This document shows positions 45,854 through 56,185 of a DNA stretch of 64,000 nt, one piece after another. Position 1 is the first letter of the stretch; each line of letters starts with the position of its first letter. This DNA is from Diplosphaera chodatii (taxonomy: Eukaryota; Chlorophyta; Trebouxiophyceae; Prasiolales; Stichococcaceae). The translations under genes were made by a program, and so were the position numbers. The stretch is taken from the NCBI GenBank assembly GCA_032358165.1, contig JAALGY010000004.1, forward strand, positions 124,001 to 188,000, given 5' to 3'. Under the pieces are notes generated by a model that was not told the origin of the DNA, did not search any database, and saw only the letters and a program-made list of their open reading frames with translations.

Positions 45854-46431
45854 GAATCCGCATCAGAAAGCAGGGTCTCACTAGCTGGCCAATCACGACG
45901 CTGTCCTGCAAGGTAGGCAGCTGAGAACCCCTCGAACAATTTGCAGTTCCACCCAATCAACTGAGGCCCACCAGCGCACAGCAGCAAGACGTTGCGGCCA
46001 CGCTCACACCGCAGTACACACGCCACACCAGCACCAGCCTAGACACAGGCCGGAGCATTGTACACGCAAGCGCTGCCGCACTGGATGCATACTAGGGATG
46101 TCACCTGGCGCAGCATCTACCCTGCACGCATCCTGCACGTCGGCTGCGGAAGCCATGTCAAGGCCGACCCAGCCTCAAAACCCTGCTGTGGGCACCATCC
46201 CAAACTATGTGGCCTCTAACCTCTTGCCCTGCGCACGTCTTGGCGTCATGCATGTAAAAAAATTGCTGTGTGTCCCACAACCCCGTCCATCTCTGCCACA
46301 TGAACCCTCCCATAAGCGTGCGAAGAAGAAGCGCGTCTTGGTGCCGCGCTTCAGGGCTACCGCTCATGACACGCTCTGTCTCCCGCGATCCTCTCCACTG
46401 CCACCACCCAAACCCCGCCCGTCAGGCGCGC
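45854..46431. other. Intergenic region upstream of MIR-like gene
   Basis: No exon is supported. It contains the 3' end of the DnaJ gene transcript and the promoter of the gene at 45853, both read on the minus strand. Confidence 0.45.
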
Positions 46432-49187
46432 GTCTTGGCGCCCCGCTTCAGGTGGTACCGCTCGTAGGTGCGCTTGTCCTCGCCGCCCATGAAGGGGATG
46501 CCGCCGATCGCGCCCGCCGCCACTGCCGCCAGCAGCCCGCCCAACTGGAAGCCCTGCCGCCGGCGACGAGCTCACAGCGCTCAGCCACATGCCGGGTGCG
46601 CAGCGCTGTAGGTCTGCTTCAGCATTTGCTGATCTGCTCATTGTGTAGGTGACGATCAGCAATACAGTCTCCAGGCTCGTGCTAAGCAGGCCGCAGGTGA
46701 TGATGATGGCTGGTTGCAGCATGCTGTTCAGGTGTCCTGCCGGCTGCTGCACCTGCTTGTCGGGCTGCTGCGGGGAGCGGTGGCGCCTGCACACCGCCCG
46801 GAAGCTGCGCATGATGCGGTCCTCCCCTGGCAGCGGCCCTGCAGTGAGCATGGAATGTCGAGGATGACACCCTCTTGAGCAACTCCTGCATGCCAGCTGG
46901 CTGCGCAGGCAATGGAGGCGAACTCTGGTCGTGGCGGTGCAGGCGGTAACTGCACAGCCGACGTGATGGGCGGATGTTTGGCAGGAAGACCAAGCTGCTT
47001 TGCCAAACACACATGTACAATGCCAAGTTGGGGGACTCTCGGGCACATCAGGCACGCTGAGGCTGCCCAGGCAGCGACCAGGCGCTGCAACAAGCCGAAT
47101 GCATCATTGATCCACTGACAGTACGATGCAGAGGTTTCAAGCCCAGTGGTAGTCTGAATTTAGGGTACCTGTGGAGCCCTGCCGCCGCACCGCCACCACA
47201 AAGGGCGGGGCGTCCTCCGCGTCCGCCGCCGACGTCTCCGCCTCCTCGGCCGGGACGACCGTGAAGCGCAGCTCGCCCACCTGCGCTCAAAAGCGCCAGA
47301 ATCTCAGCGCCGAAGGGCGTGCATGTTCAGCTGGCGACTGTACAGTGAGCTGGCGCCACCGGCAGGCACGTGCCACCAAGACGCAGAACACCCCCAGTGC
47401 AACCAAAGCCATAAGTTACAGCATGCCATTTGCGTTTCGGTAGACACTCACCAGGCACACGGCGCCGTCGTTCACGGTCACAAAGCCCAGGCGGCAGCCA
47501 CTGGCCACCTCGTCAAACTGCAGCGGCAGCGGCAGCGGCAGCTCGGCGCTCCACGTCAGCGTGGCGCCCCACTGCAGGGGAGCAGGAAGCGCGCCACATC
47601 AGCTGTTGGCGCAGCTGCCAGATGGTACGGCAGGCCAGGACTAGGGTCGGCAAAGTCATGAGCCACTTGCTTGACGCCTCAACATTGGGAGCATTGATTG
47701 GCGTGAATCTGCCCTAGCGTTCTCCATGTATGATGATGCAAGCAGGCAGGCTTAACGCACATGTGCAGAATGTGCAAAGGTGCAGCAACACCTTGGCCCC
47801 AGGACCGCCGACTGCAGTGCAGCCTGGAACCACCCTGCAGCAGCAGGTGCAGCTCCTCGTGACACCAGAATCTCAGGGCCCTCACCTGCCGCACGAACTG
47901 GATCATGTCCTCCCGCGCGTCCACGTCGCACGCGTCGGCCACGCACTCCGGCAGCGCCTCCACCAGCAGCACCCCGGAATCCACCAGCGGCCCCACTAAA
48001 CCCTCCACGTCCCTGCAGACAAGCCATGGTGCCGTGCACTTCTGCCGACGCCATGCCGGGTCACCGCATCACGATGCTGCATAGCAGCCCTTTCCGTTGC
48101 CGTCGCACGGGGTTGCACGCAGGCAAGCGTCGCACTGAACGGCAGTCATGGCTGCTACCCTGATCACGCCTGCTGGCCCTGTGCACCTGCAACTGGCTGT
48201 GGCATCGCAACAAGTCAACACGTGATAGCATACCGTGGTGGTGTGGGCGGCGGGCCGTTGCGGCGGAGCTCCGAGTCGTACCGCGCGCGCTCCCCCCGGT
48301 CTGTCAGCGTGCGGTACGCCGCGTTGATGTCCGCCGACATGGCGGCGTCGCCCTGCGGGTGGGGGTGACCATGCTGGGCTCCCCACGACACAGCAGATGC
48401 GCAGGGTGCAGTCCGGCCTTGTCGGCTCACGCGTGGGAACATGAGAGGTTGCAATGCCGGCGGCGGCCGGAGCAAGGGTTCATCTACCGAGGGCGGCTGC
48501 CGCAGCGAGGCAGCGCGCGCCGCACCTGGCTGTTGTCGGGGTGGTACCGCTTCTGCAGGCGGCGGTAGGCGGCCTTGATGGTGCTGTCCGGCGCGCCGCG
48601 TGCCACCTGCAGACGGAGTGTCTCAGGCACTCGGAGAGCCAGCAGGCATCTTGACGGCTTTTCGTGATGGGGGTGCTTTCGGGTATGCAGATTTGGATGC
48701 ACTTGTGATGGGTAGTTTCTGTCCGCAAATCAGCTGCCAACAGTGACCTGCCCACCTGGGCCTGTTCAGCAGTCTGATTGGCTGTGAGGGGTTCTGCACA
48801 ACCGATCTGAGCCAAGATGAACCCTGGCCCGCACCTGCAGCGTGGCGTAGTGGTCCACCACCTGGCGCCCCAGCTGCTCATCGCGGCGGGCGGCAGTCGT
48901 GACGCTGGCCCGCCTCTGCTCATGTGCAGAGACGTAGATGTCACTTCGTCGCTCCGCAGCCGTTCAAAAGGGGTGTCCAGTGCTGCACAATGCTACACAT
49001 CGGCGGCATGGCCGCAGGTACATAGTATGAGTTGACTGCAGTGCATGCGGATGCAAACTGCCGCGTTCAGCACGTAGCTGCCGCGCACCTGCTTGTGGGC
49101 ACCGCCAGCATGTGAGGGCAGTGGCGTGCCGTTGAACATCTGCAGCAGCGTTGCAGGTGCCGCCATGCCCGCCCGGCAGTGCATCAT
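46432..49187 (-). CDS. J-domain (DnaJ-like) protein with C-terminal hydrophobic segment
   Basis: Start ATG 49187: [16 protein letters not shown], a short basic/hydrophobic N-terminus that could be organellar targeting. The J domain is spread over three exons: [16 protein letters not shown] ... DHYATLQ (48840-48911), [20 protein letters not shown] followed by YHPDNSQ with the HPD motif (48530-48608), and [20 protein letters not shown] ... [11 protein letters not shown] (48260-48360). After it come [20 protein letters not shown] ... DMIQFVRQ (47887-48010), a beta-rich segment [20 protein letters not shown] (near 47480-47570), [20 protein letters not shown] (near 47190-47280) and a last exon, [20 protein letters not shown] ... 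KRGAKTRA, stop at 46432-46434. It resembles plastid DnaJ proteins with C-terminal membrane segments, but no ferredoxin cysteine cluster is visible. J domains stimulate Hsp70 ATPase; the partner is unknown. Confidence 0.8.
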
Positions 49188-49925
49188 GCGGCGACGTCAA
49201 CAGGGCAAAGAGCAGCTATCGGCAGATGCTTCAGAGGCGGATCGATGGTCCTCCTCACTGATCGCCTGACCCACGCTGCTCACAGAAATGTAAGCCGGAT
49301 GAACTTGCAAGGTGGTCAACCTCCAATTGTGCAGATCGTCGGCTGATCAGATCTAAGAAGCCTCCGGCTTTGTCAAGCTGGTCTCCAAGCGTTTGCAGCC
49401 GAACATATGCATGGAAACAGTGAGAAGGCAAGCAACGTGGCGCAAAGTATCTGCAGGGTTTCGGACAGTGTACTTTACCGTACATCCAGTCAGCCCGGCA
49501 AGTGCGCTGCGACACCACACACCCTTTTTCAGCCTCGGCGATTCCTGACGGCCTTACCAGCAGTGTGTGCCTGCAGCTCGTACACAGATTCTCCCGCACA
49601 AGCCACGAGCCTGCGCCACCCTCGCCACAGCCGCTGTCTGCCTGTGGGCACGCGTTTGTTGTGTAATCTTGGGTTTCTTCACACTTGTAGAAGTGCAGCC
49701 TTGTAACAGCCAGCCGCAGCCTTACTCGGCACTCTTGTAGAGTCATTGCTACCCCGTGGTGCTCTGCAGAGCAGAATTTGGCGGATCGCAGCACCTCTGT
49801 GGCTACATCCGCTTTGCTCCGCACACTGCGCTGGCGCTAGAGGCTGTTGGGCAACACGACCGTACGCAGCAACGAAAGAGGCTTCGATTAGTGAGCAGCA
49901 TCCAGCGGTGGCCGCTGCGGCCGTC
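49188..49925. other. Divergent intergenic region with an unexplained 189-codon open frame
   Basis: Between the starts of the DnaJ gene (minus) and the pherophorin-like gene (plus). On the minus strand 49255-49824 is open for 189 codons from ATG without introns. It is cysteine-rich (CGEGGAGSWLVRENLCTSC; CPKPCRYFAPRCLPSHCFHA). Base composition is less GC-rich than neighbouring exons, so it may be chance. No family is recognised. Confidence 0.3.
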
Positions 49926-52900
49926 ATGCTGCAGCATCGAGCTGCACAAAGCAAATGTAGAGGGGCGCAGGTGCGCGGGCAGCAGCAGAGCCACAGGACC
50001 AAACCAGCTTCGCCGCTGCTGCCGCTGGTGCTGCTGGCGCTGGTGGCGCAGCGGGCGGGCGCCCAGTTCCTGCCAGGCGTGGACACGGCAACGGCGAAGC
50101 TCGCGGTGAGACATGTGCCCGCCGCCTGCGGCCTGATGCAGACCTTTCTCTGCAGCCTTGCCAGATCAGGGCACGTAGCAGCCAAGCTCTATGCCTGTCC
50201 TCGAAAAAGCGCTGGGCTGCTGCTTCTGTCTCAGTCTAGGCCTCAAACCGCGCCGCGCGACCACCTCTGACCTGATCCGGCAGGCGACGCCGGGGTGCTC
50301 GGTCCGCTACGCCTGCCCAAACTTCGGGTACCAGCGCACGCCCTTCAGCGTCGGCAGCGCGCGGTACGACCTGGCCACGGGGCGCCTGTGCTACGCCGTC
50401 ACCGCCGCCAACCCGTGCACCGGCTGCACCACGCGCGCCTGCCGCTCCACCACCGGTGGGGTCTCCTCCTCAACGCTAAACTCCCAACCTGACTCCTCCC
50501 CGCACCAATGAGAGGCACGCTGCACTGTGGTCATGTGCTAGCGCGTGACACCATATGCAGGCTTCCACATAGTGCTGATCTGCTGATGGGGCCTCTGCTG
50601 CAGGGTTCCTGTGCACCACTCACCATTTCTGAGTCGCCCTATTAACCAAGGAGGAGTGCCATCGAGCTGCAAGACCTTGACACAAGCACTGTACTGCACC
50701 CGCAGGCATCTCGGGGATATACCACGCGGCGCCGGACATGACGCTGAAGCCGAAGGTCGGGGCGGGGACCACGGTGCGGCCCGTCGGCGGCGCCGGCCGC
50801 GCCCGCGTCGGCGGCCCCGCCTGCGTGCAGACGGTGGGCACCCAGCACTGAATCATATAGTCCCATGCTCCTGCACGCCGCCGTGCTGACGTGCGAAGGG
50901 CAGTGGGCCATGCAGGAGCTGCGCGGTATCTTGGCCACTTGCGATGCTGATGTGACGCCTGGATGGGCACGGCAAAGCCTGGGCGGCTCTTTCGAGCCCT
51001 CTTGCGTGTTGCCACGGGAGACAGGCGCTTGAGCAGTTTGACTGCCGCATGACAAGGCGTGAGATCAGCGAGGCTGTGCCACCTGCTGCAGCTGGGCGTG
51101 GTGGTGGCGGTGTCGGCGGAGAAGGGGCCGCGCGGCCAGACGGGGCTGCTGCTCAAGAAGGGCACCGGCCCCAGCACCATCTGCCTGCAGTACCCGCCCA
51201 ACACCCCCTTCCGCAGGGTGCGCTTGAGCTTATACTCATTCGGCTGTCCAGGTATTGCTATTGGTAAGGCAGCCTGGCCTGGCGACAGAACCCCAGTGAA
51301 GTGCCCGATGTGCCACAGTATGTCACTAGACACCTTGCGTGCTTCAGAGCTCACGCATTGCTGTGCGCATCCCACTCGGGCCACTCACGTCAAGTGCAGG
51401 CGCGTGTGAAGCAAGGGACTCTTTCACGGCCGTAACAGGCATCTCCTTGACGCTACCAGAGGCGAATCGCTGCTGAAGCTGTACCTTCACACCGCAGATC
51501 GGGCAGCTGTCGGGCGTCGCGGCCAAGGTGCTGCCGGCGAGCCAGGCGTGCTGCGCCGCGTCGCTGCAGTTCCAGGGCACCGAGAAGGCGACCCTTGCGG
51601 TGCGGTGCCCACCCGTGCATGCGTACAGACTCTTACGCCTTCGCCGCAAAGCAAGCAAGAAGCGTGTCATGGCTGCGCCATGCCCAAACCCAGAGCGAGC
51701 AGAGCACCTTGTCTGCCAGACCGGCACGTCAGTTCTGTCGCGGGGCTTCAGGTGACATCCTGGTGCTGATTCGCCATGGAAGGCAGGAGCCTGGTGTAGC
51801 GCTGCCTGCTGACAATGCTGCATGTTGTCAACCGCACCTGTCCGGCTGTCCGTGTAAGCCGTGCCTGGACCGCCAGATGCCAGTTGGGCGCAGTTATCAG
51901 AACAGAATAGTATAGAGTAATGTACTGAGCGGGGTGCTGCTGTCTTCAGGTGTGGACGCGGGGGGCCGGGCCGACCTCCCCAGGCACGGCCGGCTGCCAG
52001 GCGTGCGCCGCAGTGCCCGTGGCTACCTCGAAGGTAAACCTTCGCTTCGCTGCGCTTGTGCCCGAGGGTCGGCTGGACAGTGGCACACTGGCGGCTGCGG
52101 TTCACGTGGAGGCAGACTGCCTGCGGGCAGCCTCCATTGGTGATGTGGCTGCCCCGGGGCAGGCCGCCTGGCGGTGCCCACAGGCCCTCAGACGCCGTCT
52201 CCTCCCCGTGAGGCTGATTGTCTGACACTGCTACAGGGTGCGGTCGCGGGGCGGGTGTGGCTGGACAGCGACGCCAACAACGCGGTGACGATCGGCATCG
52301 ACGAGGGCTTCGAGGGCATCGTGGTGAACCTGTTCCGCATCGTGGGCGCCCGGCGCACCTACCTGGGCTGCACGCAGACCGACGGCACCGGTGGGTGCCG
52401 CCGACCGGCCTGGCGAAGAATCCTGAAGCAAAGCTTGCTAGGGTTGATGAGAAGATAGGATATCTATGGACTGTGCATCAGAAGACGCTGCTGAGGGCTG
52501 GTGCCGCACCCCCGCGCCCGTCTGGCGCTGCAACGTTCACTTGTCTGCAAGCTGCGCAGCATGCTTTGCAACGCTGGAGCTGGTCTGTGTGTTGCTGCGG
52601 CTCTTCACGTGTCACCCCCTGCGTTTTCCGGTGCGCAGGCGCCTACCGCTTTGCTGGCCTGGTGTCGGACACCTACAGCGTGCAGGTGCGCAGCTGCATG
52701 CAGGGTTTAGGGTTTAGGGTTTGCACAGACCTGATGCTGCTGCGTTCCGCACCTGCTGACTCGCTGCCAGCCTGCCGCCTGTGCAATTTGCAAGCCTGCT
52801 GCCTTGGCCAGTCTCAGAGGCAAGAGGGTGGTAGTTTGCTCCCAGATGGTGCTGCCGGCGGCGGGGGCGCGGGCGACGATCCGCTTTGCCCAGCGGCGCG

Positions 52901-53130
52901 CCGGGCCGAACACCTCCGCCGTGTCCGCTGCAGGGCAGTCGGACGTGCTGCAGGTCAAGACCGCGTCCGTCGGCGTCAACGCCCTGATCCAGGTGCACGA
53001 TAACATGTGGACTATGTACAGAACAGGGTTGCCCTGCCCTCTGGATGCAATGCAGCCGAGGATGCTGTTTTCACGGCTGGCTGGCCACGTTGTTGCATGT
53101 GTAGCTAGGTATAGACAGTTGTGTGCTTGA
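49926..53130 (+). CDS. Secreted pherophorin-like protein with SdrD-B-like domain
   Basis: ATG 49926 begins a signal peptide (SPLLPLVLLALVAQRAGAQF). Exon 2 (from 50284) reads ATPGCSVRYACPNFGYQRTP ... SARYDLATGRLCYAVTAANP ... CTTRACRSTT: the cysteine pattern and the 'R.DL..G..CY.V.A.N.C' core match pherophorin/DUF3707 domains. Then GISGIYHAAPDMTLKPKVGA (50706-50838), RLCHLLQLGVVVAVSAEKGP (51070-51217), IGQLSGVAAKVLPASQACCA (51500-51595) and GPTSPGTAGCQACAAVPVAT (51950-52034). The exon GAVAGRVWLDSDANNAVTIG ... EGIVVNLFRIVGARRTYLGC (52237-52391) followed by GAYRFAGLVSDTYSVQ (52639-52686) is an SdrD B-like unit, known from surface proteins. The last part (from about 52812) reads GKRVVVCSQMVLPAAGARAT ... 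QVKTASVGVNALIQ. The end is uncertain: an open frame stops at 53128-53130, but a donor at 52994 could lead to further exons. Probable cell-wall or matrix component. Confidence 0.78.
52703..52722. repeat. Interstitial telomere-like (GGGTTTA)n tract
   Basis: Twenty bases of perfect GGGTTTA repeat (nearly three units) just after the donor of the exon ending DTYSVQ, so inside an intron of the pherophorin-like gene. The unit matches Arabidopsis-type telomeres. Confidence 0.9.
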
Positions 53131-53828
53131 TAGTGTCACCTCTGTGAGATGTGCTGCTGGCGTCCTGCACTGCAGATCATCGCTGCCGGGACAGCTTGAT
53201 GCCCCACGACGTGGAGGCGATTTTGCATGCTATAGACCATACTTCTACATCAGTGGGAGGAACAGTGTGCCGCACTTCCCGCAGCCTTTGATTTATTAGC
53301 TCATTGATTCGTATGGTAGTGTGATTTGTGCGTAAGTCGTCCACAGTCCATGTGCGGACTGCAGCTGGACAGTGACGCATGAGCAGATGTACTCACAGTA
53401 GGTACCAGCAAACAGGGTGTAATGTCTTGTCTGACGTACCAACTGTGAAAGACTTACAACACTTCGGGGTGTGGGTCATGCATGTCATGCAGCAAGGCGG
53501 GCAGCACAATCAGCTGCCACGCGACGCCAAAAACCGCAAACCTACGGTACACAGGAATCTGCCGAGGTGAACAAACCCTTGGGTCCCTAAACTGACCTGC
53601 CAAATGAGGCCGAGTGCAAAAACACAGCACCGCGGCGGCACGGGCACGGGGAAGCAGGAATGTGCCACCCTCGGCGCTCATGCGCCACCTGGCTATGCCC
53701 CCATTTGTGCCGCACCCACCAGTGCAGCAGCCGCCCTGCCAGCCGCGGATGCAGATCCCTCAGCCGCAGCCATATGCCGCCTGCAGCTCCCGACGCATGC
53801 TGCTGGCGTGCCGCGCTCCGCAGCCCGC
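53131..53828. other. Tail-to-tail intergenic region
   Basis: Between the pherophorin-like gene (plus) and the HVA22 gene (minus). A minus-strand TGTAA (TTACA at 53454-53458) lies about 370 bases after the HVA22 stop and is a plausible poly(A) signal. No exon is seen. Confidence 0.45.
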
Positions 53829-55781
53829 TCACTCCAGCTTGCCGGTGTTGCCCATGTTGTTGCCCATCTGGTTGCCCATCTGGTTCATCTTGGCGCCCAT
53901 GGTGTTGCCCATGTTGTTCAGCTTGGCGCCGGCGGTGTTGCCCTTGGCCACCGGCTTGCCAGCCTGCGGCAGGGTGCACAGCATGTTGGTGAGGAGCCTC
54001 CACACCCCGACCGTGCGAGCGGAAGACAACAGGCGGCAGACGGCACTGACACACATCCCTTGATGTCAGCAAGCCATGCACACTATGACAGCTTGAAAAG
54101 CACGCTGATGTGCCTGCTGACATGTATGCCATTGCGCACTTTACAGTGCTTGCTGGCGTGGATGCCAAAATATCTAGAACGCACCGTGAAGGCGTCCAGC
54201 TTCTCCAGCGCCTTCTGCAGCGCGGGCACCTTGCGCGCCTCCTGACCCACCTGCTTCAGGGTGGGGCTCACGATCTGCTCGTACAGCCACGTCGCGCCCT
54301 GCGACAGAGCAGCCACACCACAGATGTTTGCGTGCCAGGTTGCGCAGCATCGCTGACCTATGTCATGCTGCACTACAACACCGCTTTGACAGAATGTGTG
54401 GGCAAGGTGCAGACGCTCAGCAAGGCTGAGTCTCGTGCAGCTGCCATTGCGTGCTGAGAGTGCAGATGGGTGTGAGCGCCATGCTTGATCAGGAAGTGTT
54501 GGATGTCGGAGATGCCACAATCCCACACCTTTGTCTGAGGCAGCACCAACCACGCCAATGTGGCCGCCTTCAGCAGGTAGTACAGGCCCCCGAGCCTGTG
54601 AACAAGCACAGCTCTACATCACAAGTGCCTAGTGAATGACTGATGCGCTTGCATCGCCCTAGGCATTGTGCAACCCTAGTCATAACGCTCCAGCATCTGC
54701 CCAGCCAGGTGTTACTGCCATTGACGCACCACTTCAGCACCGGCCACAGCACAGCCTCCACCAGCTGGACGAGGGAGAAGATGAGCCAGTAGATTAGCCA
54801 CTGCAGTGCACAGATGTTGGGTCAGGGGTTGTGCATCACGTTCAAACACCAACAACCGCCTGTGGTCTGCAGCACATGGACACAGCAAACTCCTGGTGCC
54901 CAGTCGTAAACATGCACGACGCGAGCCTCAGTCTGTAGGTGTGCATTGGCACTATCTCGCTGCAAGTGCTGCACACGCTGTTGATGCCGAAGGGCACTGC
55001 CCAAAATGGGTCCGACTGTGTCACCCTCGGCATGGCAGCAGCCCGTCCAGGGGGCCAACCGTTCGCCTGACCCGCACTGTTGAGGGCTGCTAGCTATCGG
55101 AACATCGCAGCATAGCTGTTGAGCGTCAGATCAGTGCCCTGCCTGTGTGTCGTCCTGTGTGCCCGGCGACTCGATGGCGTTGACCGTCACATACGCCGGG
55201 TATGCCAGGCCCAGCATGTACCTGCAATGCAAGCAGAGCCTCTCGTCAGCGTGCACGTTGAATCAGGTGCGTTACCATGGTACCTTGCGCGCGAGCCGTC
55301 CTGGCCGCTTGTGGGAAGCTGCCAGAGAGCGACCAGGCTGACCGGAACAGTTGAAACGATACAGCGGGCTTTGGTGCAATGCATCAGCCGATTGTAACAC
55401 CCACAACCGACCGGTTGCAGACGGTAGACATGTGTCCGCGGGGCCAAACGGCGCACGCAAGACGACGAACGAAAGTACTAGGGTCAGCAGTGACGAAGCT
55501 GCTGCTGCCAGCTGCCAGATGCATGAAACCTTGCATGCATGGCCGGAAGGCGTGCTGGTCTACACCGGGCCCCTCAACACGCAGGATTCGAGTGTCCACA
55601 AAAGGAACAAACTAGTGAGGCGACTGATCCCATCAGCTTTGAGCTCAGACGCCGCGGGCACAGCGACACTATCCTGTACATTCAACACGTTACACTGGGA
55701 TTGCGCTGGAGGTTTCCGATCATAGCAGAGGTTGGACACTCACGTCGCTGCATAGATGAGCGATGTGAGAGGCCCCATCAT
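53829..55781 (-). CDS. HVA22/REEP (TB2/DP1) family ER-shaping protein with Met/Asn/Gly tail
   Basis: Family members form hairpins in the ER membrane and shape tubules or assist trafficking. Exon 1 (55744-55781) encodes MMGPLTSLIYAAT. Exon 2 (55143-55220) reads YMLGLAYPAYVTVNAIESP then GTQDDTQ, the classic YPAY..V.AIES motif. Exon 3 (near 54725-54803) reads WLIYWLIFSLVQLVEAVLWP. Exon 4 (near 54520-54600) reads LGGLYYLLKAATLAWLVLPQ then TK, matching the family's LWLVLPQTKG. Exon 5 (54186-54303) reads GATWLYEQIVSPTLKQVGQE. The last exon encodes LLTNMLCTLPQAGKPVAKGN and a degenerate tail with MGNTMGAKMNQMGNQMGNNM, stop at 53829-53831. The exon-2 donor appears to be GC (ACACAG|GCAGGG). The tail is unusual for the family. 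Confidence 0.86.
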
Positions 55782-56185
55782 TGTCTGCTTGATAGCAGAA
55801 AAGGCGCCAGACGCTGTGCTTTGATGTCCTCGCTGAAAGGCAGGTGCCGTCACGCTGAGTATTCGCTGGTAGCAAAAGCTGTCTGCAAAATCAGGTTGTG
55901 CTGGAGCATCTCGCATTGCATGCCCAAGCTGCCCAAGTTAAACCCTGCGAGTTCCAAGCACCGCAGCCGTAGAATACGCCTGCGCTACGGAGGTTCTGAG
56001 CCGTGCACTCAACACAGGCGATGGCGCTCCAGCATTGGTTCACTCTATCATGGTGCGGTGGCAAACATGCGGATAGCTCTTCTTCGCATCGTGCAAGTCG
56101 ATGGCTGATACCCTCTGTACTCTCTGGCAGACCACTGACGGATATTGTGCTGATTGCTACTTGGAGTGATCCGTGGACTGCAGAA
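55782..56185. promoter_or_regulatory. Divergent promoter region between HVA22 and starch synthase genes
   Basis: The two genes start on opposite strands about 400 bases apart. No exon is supported and no clear core promoter motif is visible. Confidence 0.45.
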
